From: an uncultured Collinsella sp.
GTDB taxonomy: Bacteria > Actinomycetota > Coriobacteriia > Coriobacteriales > Coriobacteriaceae
Assembly (NCBI GenBank): GCA_900554645.1
Contig: USIE01000006.1
Span: 1 to 55,222 of the forward strand
Length of the DNA stretch: 55,222 nt
Reading direction: 5' to 3'
The notes under the pieces are model-generated. The model searched no databases. It saw nothing but the letters and a program-made list of their open reading frames with translations, and was not told the origin of the DNA. Positions 23,865-32,877 of this stretch are shown in pieces. The stretch's first letter is position 1. Each line of letters opens with the position of its first letter. The translations under genes and the position numbers were made by a program.

Positions 23865-25007
23865 GTGGTTAAGGCACTCAAGATTGAGATATTCGTGCTA
23901 TGCATGATTGTTCTTATCGGGCTTGCCGTGCGAAGTCGTCGCTCCTTGTTCTCGAGCACCCAGCAGCTATTGTTTAGCATGCTGGGCTACACGTCTGCTG
24001 CCTACATTTTCTTCGATATGATCTGGACGCTCTCGGATGGCTTGAGCACTCCTGTAGGCATCACGGCCAACTGGATTTCCAACGCGGTTTCGTTTTCGCT
24101 CTTTGCTATCGCGTGTCTCATTTGGTTTATCTATTCCGAGACGGTGCAGGGTTCTCGCCTTTTGACCTCGCGCTATAGGGTGGTGCTTGTTGCGTTGCCT
24201 ACGGCTCTGGTGGTCGTGCTGGCGTTTACCAGTTACTGGACGCACGCCCTGTTCTATATCGATTCGCAGGGCGTGTATCGTCGCGGCTTTGCCTATATGA
24301 TCCAGCCCATCGTCAGCTACTGTTACGTTATACATACGTCCCTGCATGCATTTGTGCAATCTCGCAGGGTCGAGAGCCTGCAGACGAAGGCCATCTATCG
24401 AACCTTGGCATTTTTCGCCATTCCGGCCCTGGTGGGCGGTACCTTTCAGGTCGTATACTCGGTGCCCGGCCTTTGTGTCGGCATAATGATTAGCATGTTG
24501 CTGCTCTACATCATCTACCAGGAGCAGCTCATCTCGACCGACCCGTTGACTGGACTTAACAATCGCAACCGTTTTGAGACCTATATGCTGTCGCTCTTCT
24601 CAAATGTGGATCAGGCCGAAGATGTATATCTGCTTATGATGGACGCCGACGGCTTTAAGCAGATTAACGATCGCTATGGGCATGTGGAGGGCGACCACGC
24701 TCTTCAGGTCATATCCGCTGCGCTCAAAGAAGTCTGCTCGGCGTCTGGCGGCTTTATCGCACGTTATGGTGGCGATGAGTTCGTGGTGCTCCAAAAGGCA
24801 GTGGCGGAACAGGATATCATGCATCTGTGCGCGACAATCAACGATGAGCTCGCGCGCGCCGAGGTTCCGTATCTGTTGCGGATGTCCATCGGCTACGCAC
24901 GGGTTGGTGATGGCGTCGATACCTGGCAAGACTTGCTTCGTGCTGCCGACGCGGAGCTCTACCGCGTAAAGCGCGAGAAGAAGAAAGCCGGCGTTCAGAT
25001 ACGCTAG
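23865..25007 (+). CDS. Membrane-bound diguanylate cyclase (GGDEF)
   Basis: About 380 residues. The N-terminal ~210 residues hold six or seven hydrophobic segments forming a membrane sensor of unrecognised ligand. The C-terminal GGDEF domain begins TDPLTGLNNRNRF and has RYGGDEFVVL at about residues 300-309, the intact active-site signature. The product would be cyclic-di-GMP. An allosteric RxxD I-site is not obvious before the GGDEF. The start is uncertain: GTG at 23865 is 8 bases after GAAGGGG; TTG at 23823 and other GTGs are possible. Confidence 0.85.
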   Translation: MVKALKIEIFVLCMIVLIGLAVRSRRSLFSSTQQLLFSMLGYTSAAYIFFDMIWTLSDGLSTPVGITANWISNAVSFSLFAIACLIWFIYSETVQGSRLLTSRYRVVLVALPTALVVVLAFTSYWTHALFYIDSQGVYRRGFAYMIQPIVSYCYVIHTSLHAFVQSRRVESLQTKAIYRTLAFFAIPALVGGTFQVVYSVPGLCVGIMISMLLLYIIYQEQLISTDPLTGLNNRNRFETYMLSLFSNVDQAEDVYLLMMDADGFKQINDRYGHVEGDHALQVISAALKEVCSASGGFIARYGGDEFVVLQKAVAEQDIMHLCATINDELARAEVPYLLRMSIGYARVGDGVDTWQDLLRAADAELYRVKREKKKAGVQIR

Positions 25008-25108
25008 GAAAAGGGGCACACGCTGGCGTGCGTGGCGGCCCTCGGCTCTCCGATGTACTCCATTAAACTAAAGTATGTGAATCCGCTCTGCTAAATAAGG
25101 GCAGTTCA

Positions 25109-26044
25109 TTAGGCCTTTTTGGGCCTGTTGACGATGATGATGCCGCCGCAGACCAACAGCAGGGCAACAAGTACGGTCACAGGGCTCGTGCCAGCGCCCT
25201 CGCCGAGCAGCAGCGCGCTTAACAGTACGCCAAAGACTGGATTCATAAAGCCAAAGACCGACACACGGCTGACGGGGTTGACGGCAAGCAGACGCGACCA
25301 TAGCGAGTACGCGACGGCGGAAATGAGTGCCATATAGATAATGAGCGCGATGGCGGGGGCGATTTCAGTGGGGGAGAGCGCGCCGCCCATCAAAAAGCCG
25401 ATGGCGGTGAGGACCAGTCCGCCGACCAAGAACTGCCACCCGGCAAGCAAGACGCCGTCGTGCTTGCGCGAGAAGATGCCGATCAGGCAGGTCGAAAGAG
25501 CACCCGCGACAGTGGAGGCTAGGATAAAGCCCTCGCCATCGAGCCTGAAGCCAAAGGTGCCATCTGCGCCCGAGAGGTTGACGAGCGCGACGCCGGCAAA
25601 GCCCAGCGCACAGCCAAGCACCTTGGCCGTATTGAGCTTCTCGGTGTGAAATGCTAGGGCGGCAAAGAGGATTGCGAGGAAGTTGGCGCTGGCCTCGATG
25701 ATGGAGCTCGACATGGCGCTGGCGCACGAGAGGCCCAGATAGAAAAAGAAGTACTGCCCGATAGTCTGGAAGAGCGACAAGACAAAGATGGGCTTGATGT
25801 CGCGAGCCTGCGGAATGAGGGGGCGGCGTTGGGCCGCACTCATCCCAACGATAACCAGGGCGCCGGCAAGCGTGAAGCGCAAGCCCGCAAAGAGCAGCTG
25901 CGAGGCGCTATCGTGCGCCGGGATACCAAAGAGCGCGTAGCCGATCTTGATGCAGGGAAACGCCGATCCCCAGAGTGCACAGCAAACAAGACAACCCAGG
26001 ATGAGTCCGGGCAGGGTGGCGAGATACGGCTTGCGGCTTTCCAT
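25109..26044 (-). CDS. EamA/DMT-superfamily transporter
   Basis: A 311-residue protein with about ten transmembrane helices in two EamA repeats: ALWGSAFPCIKIG near the start of repeat 1, and ALISAVAYSLWSRLLAVNP and FMNPVFGVLLSALLLGE in repeat 2. These proteins export amino acids, purines or other metabolites; the substrate cannot be told. ATG at 26044 follows AGGAAGGA. It lies downstream of purL on the same strand, separated by a strong terminator, so it has its own promoter or relies on read-through. Confidence 0.9.
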   Translation of the reverse strand: MESRKPYLATLPGLILGCLVCCALWGSAFPCIKIGYALFGIPAHDSASQLLFAGLRFTLAGALVIVGMSAAQRRPLIPQARDIKPIFVLSLFQTIGQYFFFYLGLSCASAMSSSIIEASANFLAILFAALAFHTEKLNTAKVLGCALGFAGVALVNLSGADGTFGFRLDGEGFILASTVAGALSTCLIGIFSRKHDGVLLAGWQFLVGGLVLTAIGFLMGGALSPTEIAPAIALIIYMALISAVAYSLWSRLLAVNPVSRVSVFGFMNPVFGVLLSALLLGEGAGTSPVTVLVALLLVCGGIIIVNRPKKA

Positions 26045-26069
26045 GATGTCCTTCCTGCATGCGCGAAGC

Positions 26070-26106
26070 AAAAAAGAACCCGCCACCGGATGCGTCGGTG
26101 GCGGGT
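26070..26106 (-). terminator. Rho-independent terminator of purL
   Basis: On the minus strand ACCCGCCACCG (26106-26096) pairs with CGGTGGCGGGT (26088-26078), followed by TCTTTTTTGC. A perfect 11-bp stem and T run. Confidence 0.9.
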
Positions 26107-26143
26107 GTTGTTACCCGAGGGGATTGTACCCGATGGGAAAGGT

Positions 26144-29100
26144 TTAAGCGAAGTAGGCCACGCCGCTCTCAAAGATCGGCATGAACTTATCGCCGGGGAC
26201 ATGCTCGGGCACGTTGCGGTACAGGTTGTCGCCGCGACGCTCGGCATGGCCCATCTTGCCCAGGACGCGGCCGTCGGGGCTCGTGATGCCCTCGATGGCG
26301 AGTGCGGAGCCGTTGGGGTTGACGGAGAGATCCATGCTGGGCTTGCCGTTCTCGCCCACGTACTGCGTGGCGACCTGGCCGTTGGCGATCAGCTGGGCGA
26401 GCACTTCGTCATTGGCGACAAAGCGGCCCTCGCCGTGGCTGATGGCGACGGTGTAGGGGTCGTCCAGGCTGCACTGCGACAGCCACGGGGACAAGTTGGA
26501 CGAGATGCGGGTGCGCACCAGACGGCTCTGGTGGCGACCGATGGTGTTGAACGTCAACGTGGGCGCATCGGGCGTGGCGTCGACGATGTCGCCGTAGGGC
26601 ACCAGGCCGAGCTTGATCAGGGCCTGGAAGCCGTTGCAGATGCCCAGCATCAGGCCATCGCGGGCCTTGAGCAGGTCGCGGACTGCCTCGGTGACCTCGG
26701 GAGCGCGGAAGAACGCCGTGATGAACTTGGCGGAGCCGTCGGGCTCGTCGCCGCCCGAGAAGCCGCCGGGGATCATGACAATCTGGCTTGCACGGATGCG
26801 GCGGGCAAGCTCGTGGGTGCTCTCGGCGACGGCCTCGGGCGTGAGGTTGTTGATCACGAATGTGTCGGCCTCGGCACCGGCTGCGCGGAAGGCGCGGGCG
26901 CTGTCGTACTCGCAGTTGTTGCCGGGGAACACGGGGATGATCACGCGCGGGCGGGCGATCTTGGCGCCGCCGTACACGTGGATATCCTTGGCGCGGAAGT
27001 CGATGGTCTCGACCTCGGGGGTCTCGCCGGCGCTGCGGTAGGCGAAGACGCCCTCGATGCCGCTCTCCCAGGCCTCCTGGAGCTCGGCGAGCTCGATGAC
27101 CTCGGAGCCGGTGTCGATGACATAACCCTCGACGGTGGTGCCCAGGGGCTCGACGACAACGCCGTCGGCGACCTCGGGCAGCTCGGCGTCATCGGCGAGC
27201 TCGACGATAAAGCTACCGTAGAGCGGGGTGAAAAGGCTCTCCACGTCCACATCCTCGGCAAGCTCGATACCGATCTGGTTGCCGACGCACATTTTAAAGA
27301 GGCTCTCGGCGCCGCAGCCGTAGCCGGGCGTGGAGATGGCCAGGGCGTTGCCGTTGGCGGTGAGCGCCTCGACGGCGTCAAACGCGGCGAGCAGCTGCTG
27401 GGCGTCGGGGCGGTAATCCTCGCCGTAGGTGGCGGGGGCGATGCGGACGACGCGGTGCGTCAGACCCTTGAACTCAGGGGAGACGGCGCGCGCCGCGCGG
27501 CCCACGGCCACAGCGAAGCTGATCAGAGTCGGCGGAACGTTGAGCTCGCCGGCCTCGTCCTCAAACGAGCCGCTCATGGAATCCTTGCCACCGATGGCGC
27601 CGGCACCCAGGTCGACCTGGGCCATGAGAGCGCCCAGGACGGCTGCCGTGGGCTTGCCCCAGCGCTCGGCCTCGGTGCGCAGACGCTCGAAGTATTCCTG
27701 GAAGGAGAGATAGGCGCGCTTGTGCTCAAAGCCGGCAGCCACGAGCTTGGCGATGGACTCGACCACGGACAGGTAGGCGCCCGCAAACTGGTCGGCCTCC
27801 ATCAGGTAGGGGTTGAAGCCCCATGCCATGGCGCTCGCCGTGGTGGTCTCGCCGTCCACGGGGAACTTGGCGACCATGGCAGAGCTCGGGGTGAGCTGGG
27901 TCTTGCCGCCAAAGGGCATGAGTACGGTCGCGGCACCGATGGTGGAGTCGAAGCGCTCGGAAAGGCCCTTGTTGGAGGCGACGTTGAGGTCGGTGACCAG
28001 CGAGGTCATGCGCTCGGCAAGCGTGGTGCCAGCCCAGCTGGGCTGCCACACGCTACGGGCGCACACGTGGGCGACCTGGTGCTTGGGTGCGCCGTTGGAG
28101 TTGAGGAACTCGCGGGACAGGTCGACGATGGCGACGCCGTTCCAGGCCATGCGCATGCGCGGCTCGGCGGTAACCTCGGCGATAACGGTCGCCTCGAGGT
28201 TCTCCTCGGCGGCGTAGCCCATGAACTCCTCGACGTCACCGTCGGCGACGGCGCAGGCCATGCGCTCCTGGGACTCGGAGATAGCGAGCTCGGTGCCGTC
28301 CAGGCCGTCGTACTTCTTGGTCACGGTATCAAGGTCGACATACAGGCCGTCGGCAAGCTCGCCTACAGCAACCGAGACACCGCCGGCGCCAAAGTCGTTG
28401 CAGCGCTTGATCAGACGGCAGGCATCGCCGCGGCGGAACAGGCGCTGCAGCTTGCGCTCGACCGGGGCGTTGCCCTTCTGGACCTCGGCGCCCGATGTCT
28501 CGATGGACTCGGTGTTCTGGGTCTTGGAGGAGCCGGTGGCACCGCCGATGCCGTCACGGCCGGTGCGGCCGCCCAACAGGATGATCTTGTCGGTGGGGGC
28601 GGGGCACTCGCGACGCACGTGGTTTGCCGGGGTGGCGCCCACGACGGCGCCGACCTCCATGCGCTTGGCGACGTAGCCGGGGTGATAGAGTTCGTTGACC
28701 TGACCGGTGGCAAGGCCGATCTGGTTGCCGTAGCTGGAGTAGCCGGCGGCAGCAGTGGTCACGAGCTTACGCTGCGGCAGCTTGCCCTCGAGCGTCTCGG
28801 ACACGGGGACGGTGGGGTCGCCGGCGCCGGTGACACGCATGGCCTGGTACACGTAGCTGCGGCCCGACAGCGGGTCGCGGATGGCACCGCCCACGCAGGT
28901 GGCGGCACCGCCGAAGGGCTCGATCTCGGTCGGGTGGTTGTGGGTCTCGTTCTTAAAGAGGAACAGCCAGTCCTGGTCCTCGCCGTCGACATCGACCTTC
29001 ACCTTGACGGTGCAGGCGTTGATCTCCTCGGACTCGTCGACATCGGTCATGACGCCGGTCTTCTTGAGGTACTTGGCGCCGATGGTGCCCATGTCCATGA

Positions 29101-29890
29101 GGCAGACGGGCTTGGTGTCGCGACCGAGTTCGTGGCGCATCTCCATGTAGCGGTCGAAGGCCTGCTGCACCACGGCGTCGTCGATCGTCACGTCGTCCAG
29201 GACGGTGCCGAAGGTGGTGTGGCGGCAGTGATCGGACCAGTAGGTGTCGATCACGCGGATCTCGGTGATGGTGGGGTCGCGATCCTCATCGCGGAAGTAC
29301 TGCTGGCAGAAGGCGATGTCCGCCTCGTCCATGGCAAGGCCGCGCTCGGAAATAAAGGCGGCAAGGCCGGCTTCGTCGAGCTCGCGGAAACCGTCGAGCA
29401 CCTCGACGGGCTGGGGCTCGGGGGTCTCCATGTACAGCGTCTCGGGCAGGTCGAGCGAGGCGATGCGCGCCTCGACGGGGTTCACCACGTAGTGCTTGAT
29501 GGCATCAATGGCGGCCTCGTCCAGAGCGCCCGAGATCATATAGACCTTGGCGGAGCGCACGGCGGGGCGCTCGCCCTGGCTGATGAGCTGCACGCACTCG
29601 CTGGCGGAGTCGGCGCGCTGGTCAAACTGGCCAGGCAGGAATTCGACGGCAAAGACGGCGCCATCGCTTGCGGGGAGCTCGTCGTAGGTCACATCGACCT
29701 GGGGCTCGCTAAAGACGGTCGGCACGCAGGACCGGAAAAGCTCCTTGTCGATGCCCTCGACGTCGTAGCGGTTGATAATCCTCAGGGCCTCGATGCCCTT
29801 GATGCCGAGAATTTCGGTCAGCTCGCCCTTGAGCTGCTGAGCCTCGACGTCGAACCCGGGTTTCTTCTCCACGTAGATACGAGAGACCAT
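26144..29890 (-). CDS. purL: Phosphoribosylformylglycinamidine synthase, single-chain
   Basis: A 1248-residue FGAM synthase that converts FGAR, ATP and glutamine to FGAM in purine synthesis. The N-terminal part has the linker/FGAM-synthase domains (DHCRHTTFGTVLD, ETHNHPTEIEPFGGAATC and GGRTGRDGIGGATGSS). The C-terminal ~270 residues are a glutaminase domain with PVFPGNNCEYDSARA, PGGFSGGDEPDGS and GICNGFQALIKLGLVP carrying the nucleophilic Cys. This is the fused clade of PurL rather than separate PurS/PurQ/PurL. ATG at 29890 follows AGGAAGGCAGGAA; the frame extends upstream without a better start. No other pur genes are adjacent. Confidence 0.95.
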   Translation of the reverse strand: MVSRIYVEKKPGFDVEAQQLKGELTEILGIKGIEALRIINRYDVEGIDKELFRSCVPTVFSEPQVDVTYDELPASDGAVFAVEFLPGQFDQRADSASECVQLISQGERPAVRSAKVYMISGALDEAAIDAIKHYVVNPVEARIASLDLPETLYMETPEPQPVEVLDGFRELDEAGLAAFISERGLAMDEADIAFCQQYFRDEDRDPTITEIRVIDTYWSDHCRHTTFGTVLDDVTIDDAVVQQAFDRYMEMRHELGRDTKPVCLMDMGTIGAKYLKKTGVMTDVDESEEINACTVKVKVDVDGEDQDWLFLFKNETHNHPTEIEPFGGAATCVGGAIRDPLSGRSYVYQAMRVTGAGDPTVPVSETLEGKLPQRKLVTTAAAGYSSYGNQIGLATGQVNELYHPGYVAKRMEVGAVVGATPANHVRRECPAPTDKIILLGGRTGRDGIGGATGSSKTQNTESIETSGAEVQKGNAPVERKLQRLFRRGDACRLIKRCNDFGAGGVSVAVGELADGLYVDLDTVTKKYDGLDGTELAISESQERMACAVADGDVEEFMGYAAEENLEATVIAEVTAEPRMRMAWNGVAIVDLSREFLNSNGAPKHQVAHVCARSVWQPSWAGTTLAERMTSLVTDLNVASNKGLSERFDSTIGAATVLMPFGGKTQLTPSSAMVAKFPVDGETTTASAMAWGFNPYLMEADQFAGAYLSVVESIAKLVAAGFEHKRAYLSFQEYFERLRTEAERWGKPTAAVLGALMAQVDLGAGAIGGKDSMSGSFEDEAGELNVPPTLISFAVAVGRAARAVSPEFKGLTHRVVRIAPATYGEDYRPDAQQLLAAFDAVEALTANGNALAISTPGYGCGAESLFKMCVGNQIGIELAEDVDVESLFTPLYGSFIVELADDAELPEVADGVVVEPLGTTVEGYVIDTGSEVIELAELQEAWESGIEGVFAYRSAGETPEVETIDFRAKDIHVYGGAKIARPRVIIPVFPGNNCEYDSARAFRAAGAEADTFVINNLTPEAVAESTHELARRIRASQIVMIPGGFSGGDEPDGSAKFITAFFRAPEVTEAVRDLLKARDGLMLGICNGFQALIKLGLVPYGDIVDATPDAPTLTFNTIGRHQSRLVRTRISSNLSPWLSQCSLDDPYTVAISHGEGRFVANDEVLAQLIANGQVATQYVGENGKPSMDLSVNPNGSALAIEGITSPDGRVLGKMGHAERRGDNLYRNVPEHVPGDKFMPIFESGVAYFA

Positions 29891-30074
29891 TGGTTCCTGC
29901 CTTCCTGATCGGTTGGGCGTACGGTACGGTATGCGGCAGCGGTCGGTTTGCGGGGTCTGCCCTGCGGTCGCCTTGAGCCACATGTTTGTAAACCTCACTA
30001 TGATACGACAGCTCGCGGCGCGTTGAGGACGGCGAGGGTGCTACAGTGAAGCGCAAACAAGAGAAAGGCATCAC

Positions 30075-31637
30075 ATGGCATTCGTTTCGCTCGCCATCAT
30101 CGCACTCGTGGCCTTTGCGAGTCCTTTTATCGCCTCGGCGATTCCCGGAAAACCCGTTCCCGAGACGGTCTTTTTGCTCGTGCTCGGCGCGGTACTGGGA
30201 CCCCATATGCTCGGCGTCATCCATGTAGATGCTGAGGTCTCGCTTGTGTCCGAGCTGGGCCTGGCCTTTTTGTTCCTGCTTGCCGGCTTTGAGATCGACC
30301 CCAAGAGCATCACGGGCGTCGAGGGGCGCTACGGCTTGGCGACGTGGGTCGTCACGTTTGGTATCGCCTGGCTTGCCGTGCGCTTTACCCCGTGGTTCTC
30401 AGTCAGTCATTTCGACGGTATCGCCGTGACGCTTGCCCTCACTTCGACGGCGCTCGGTACGCTTGTGCCCATCATGCGCGAGCGCTCGCTCACCGGCACG
30501 CGCGTGGGCGACTCGATTCTCGCGTATGGCACTTGGGGCGAGCTCGGTCCCGTGCTCGCCATGTCGGTGCTGTTGTCTGCCCGCACTGGCATCCAAACGC
30601 TCGTTATCCTTGGCTTGTTTGCGGTGGTTTGCGTGTTGCTGGCCGTGGTCCCGAGCCGCTCCAAGCGCGTCGGCAGCCGCTTCTTTGCGTTTGTCGAGGA
30701 ACGCGCCGATACCACGTCGCAGACCTTCGTGCGCCTGACGGTGCTCATCCTGGTCACGCTCGTGGCGTTCTCGGCCGTCTTTGATCTCGACATCGTGTTG
30801 GGTTCTTTTGCCGCCGGCTTTGTCCTGCGCTATATCATCCCCGAGGGCAACCATACGCTCGAGACCAAGCTCGACGGTCTGGCCTACGGTTTTTTGATTC
30901 CGGTGTTCTTTACCGTATCGGGCGCAAAGATCGATTTGACGGCCGTGGCGTCGCGCCCGGGTCTGCTCGTGGGCTTTATCGTGGCGTTGTTGATTATTCG
31001 TGCCGTGCCCATTCTTATTTCCATGAGCATTTGTCCTGCGACGCGCGATGTGTCGGCGTATGGTCGCATTACCGTGGCCCTGTACTGCACCACGGCGCTG
31101 CCGATCATCGTTGCCGTTACGAGCGTTGCCGTCAACGCGGGCGCGCTGTCGCAAGATATTGCGTCGGTCATGGTTGCCGCCGGTGCCATCACGGTGTTCT
31201 TGATGCCATTGCTCGCGCAGCTCTTCTACCGCGTGGTGGATGCCGCACCGGTCGCCGCCGTGGCAGAGGTTGCCGAGCATCCATCCGATGCGCTCGACAT
31301 CTTGCGCGCCCACCACGACCTAGCGAGCTTGCTCGCGCGCGAGCATGAGCTGCTGACTTCGCATGGCCATGGTCGCGTATTCGAGGGCCTGCCTACGCTC
31401 GATACGATTGCCGAGCGTCTTTCCGCCGAGGCGGCGAGCGGCCACATCGATGCCCGCATCGTGGACGCGGCGCACCTGCTTGCCGATAAGACCTATGGAG
31501 ACGAGGTCGACCCGTCCGAGCTGACTCCGCGCGAGCGCCGTCGCCTGGAGCGCGCCAAGCTCGCCGTGCGCGAATACCGCCGCCGCATGCTGGAGCTCTA
31601 TGCGCGCGAAGAAGCCGAAGACGACGACGGTAAGTAG
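30075..31637 (+). CDS. Cation/proton antiporter, CPA2-type
   Basis: A 520-residue protein. Residues 1-380 contain about 11-12 transmembrane helices with LVLGAVLGPHMLGVIHV, ELGLAFLFLLAGFEIDP, SVLLSARTGIQTLV and SFAAGFVLRYIIPEG, matching the Na+/H+ or K+/H+ exchanger (CPA2/KefB) family. The C-terminal ~130 residues are hydrophilic and charged (PRERRRLERAKLAVREYRRR) and lack an obvious TrkA-N nucleotide-binding motif, so regulation may be by another means. ATG at 30075 follows GAAAGG. It is divergent from purL; a striking repeat array begins 16 bases after its stop. Confidence 0.85.
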   Translation: MAFVSLAIIALVAFASPFIASAIPGKPVPETVFLLVLGAVLGPHMLGVIHVDAEVSLVSELGLAFLFLLAGFEIDPKSITGVEGRYGLATWVVTFGIAWLAVRFTPWFSVSHFDGIAVTLALTSTALGTLVPIMRERSLTGTRVGDSILAYGTWGELGPVLAMSVLLSARTGIQTLVILGLFAVVCVLLAVVPSRSKRVGSRFFAFVEERADTTSQTFVRLTVLILVTLVAFSAVFDLDIVLGSFAAGFVLRYIIPEGNHTLETKLDGLAYGFLIPVFFTVSGAKIDLTAVASRPGLLVGFIVALLIIRAVPILISMSICPATRDVSAYGRITVALYCTTALPIIVAVTSVAVNAGALSQDIASVMVAAGAITVFLMPLLAQLFYRVVDAAPVAAVAEVAEHPSDALDILRAHHDLASLLAREHELLTSHGHGRVFEGLPTLDTIAERLSAEAASGHIDARIVDAAHLLADKTYGDEVDPSELTPRERRRLERAKLAVREYRRRMLELYAREEAEDDDGK

Positions 31638-31652
31638 TCGATACTTTCTCGG

Positions 31653-31822
31653 GGAAGCCGCGTCCCGCTTTGAAGGCTCGGAACGGGATGTGGTTTCCGA
31701 AACGGGGGCCGTTGGGAAACTGTGTCCCGGAATGGGCGCTCAGAGTGGGATGCAGTTTCCGCAAGGAAGTCCTGGGGGAAACCGTGCCCCGTTCTGATCC
31801 GAAATACTGGGACATAGTTTCC
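31653..31822. repeat. Six-site alternating inverted repeat array, 62-nt period
   Basis: Sites of the form GGGAYRYRGTTTCC lie at 31685-31698, 31747-31760 and 31809-31822. The opposite orientation, GGAARCYGYGYCCC, lies at 31653-31666, 31715-31728 and 31777-31790. Starts repeat exactly every 62 bases within each orientation, and neighbouring sites are 32 or 30 bases apart. In RNA, 31685-31698 can pair with 31715-31728 across all 14 positions, the central four being G-U pairs. The array sits in the convergent gap between the antiporter and the SDR gene. Confidence 0.8.
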
Positions 31823-31836
31823 CTTTCATAACAGGA

Positions 31837-31881
31837 GAAGGCGCGCTGTCTGCAGTTGATTCAGACGGCGCGCCTTCTTTG
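31837..31881 (+). terminator. Terminator of the antiporter transcript
   Basis: GAAGGCGCGC (31837-31846) pairs with GCGCGCCTTC (31868-31877), with GTCTG/CAGAC extending the stem inward, followed by TTTGTTG. It may also work in the other direction, less well. Confidence 0.8.
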
Positions 31882-31914
31882 TTGGGCTATGTTGAGGCTG
31901 GGGCTTGTGGTCCC

Positions 31915-32664
31915 TTAAGAGCGGGCGGCTCCGTCGACGGGGAGGATGGCGCCCGTGACGTAGGAGGACATGTCGCTCGCCAGGAAAACAAAGGCGTTGG
32001 CGACATCCTCGGGCTCGCCCATGCGACCCAGCGGAATGGTGGCGATGATGGGCTTGATGACCTCTTCGGGCAGGTTGGCGACCATATCGGTCTTGGTCAC
32101 GCCGGGTGCGACGGCATTGACGCGGATGCCCATGGGGGCGAGCTCGCGCGAGAGCGACTGGACCATACCGTTGACGGCAAACTTGGACGTGGGGTAACCG
32201 ACGCCGGAGGGCTGACCGTACTTGGCGACCATCGAACTCGTGGTGGTGATGGTGCCGCCATGACCTGCCTCGGTCATGATCTTGGCGGCAGCCTGGTGAC
32301 CGTTAAAGACAGCGACGACGTTAAGGTCCATGACCTTTGCGAACTCCTCGGCCGTATAGTTAAGGAGCGGCGAGCGCTGGGAGATGCCGGCATTGTTGAC
32401 GACCGTGTCCAAGCCGCCCATGTCGGCGGCAGCCTGGGTAAAGGCATCGGTCACGGCTTCGAGCGAGGTGAGGTCGCAGGAGCGGCCCCAGACCTTGGCG
32501 TCGGGATAGGCGGCTGCCAGCTTCTCAACGGCCGTGTCGGCAGTCTCCTGGCGCGAGCCAAAGACGGTGACGGCAGCGCCTTCCTCGATAAAACGGCAGG
32601 CGATGGCATAGCCGATACCGCGTGTGCCTCCGGTGATGATTGCTTTCTTGCCCTCGAGCAACAT
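31915..32664 (-). CDS. Short-chain dehydrogenase/reductase, FabG-like
   Basis: A 249-residue NAD(P)-dependent SDR. The cofactor motif is TGGTRGIGYA (11-20), NNAG is at 90-93, catalytic Ser is at about 143-144 and YPTSK gives Y157/K161. The overall sequence is close to FabG/3-oxoacyl-ACP reductases and glucose-dehydrogenase-like SDRs, but it is not next to fatty-acid genes, so the substrate is open. ATG at 32664 follows GAGGAAG. It converges with the antiporter gene. Confidence 0.88.
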   Translation of the reverse strand: MLLEGKKAIITGGTRGIGYAIACRFIEEGAAVTVFGSRQETADTAVEKLAAAYPDAKVWGRSCDLTSLEAVTDAFTQAAADMGGLDTVVNNAGISQRSPLLNYTAEEFAKVMDLNVVAVFNGHQAAAKIMTEAGHGGTITTTSSMVAKYGQPSGVGYPTSKFAVNGMVQSLSRELAPMGIRVNAVAPGVTKTDMVANLPEEVIKPIIATIPLGRMGEPEDVANAFVFLASDMSSYVTGAILPVDGAARS

Positions 32665-32812
32665 GGTGCTTCCTCTCATCGCGGGCGGACATTCGCAGCA
32701 CAGCGTAGCGGTAGTCGGAATCGGCCGCGTTTGCATATCGGTGAACGTAGCCCGCGTTACCGATGAGCGGCTCGCGCAAATATGCTTTGCCGTTGTGCTT
32801 AGGGCAGTTGAC

Positions 32813-32846
32813 AAAAGGGCTCCCGTCCCACATCGGACGGGAGCCC
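32813..32846 (-). terminator. Rho-independent terminator of hom
   Basis: GGGCTCCCGTCC (32817-32828) pairs with GGACGGGAGCCC (32835-32846), a 12-bp perfect stem with a 6-base loop. On the minus strand it is followed by TTTTGT. It lies 31 bases past the hom stop codon. Confidence 0.9.
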
Positions 32847-32877
32847 TCAAGGCGCGTATTGCTAGGCGAGCGTTGGG

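Noticed and set aside
25829..29908. Plus-strand open frame of 1359 codons opposite purL
   Set aside because: It is antisense to a full-length PurL with all family motifs. Long antisense frames are common in GC-rich coding DNA; its Gly/Ala/Asp/Leu/Val-rich translation has no domain and no ribosome binding site.
31653..31822. CRISPR array
   Set aside because: The repeats are 14 nt and alternate in orientation with gaps of only 16-18 nt, and there are no cas genes, so it does not fit CRISPR.
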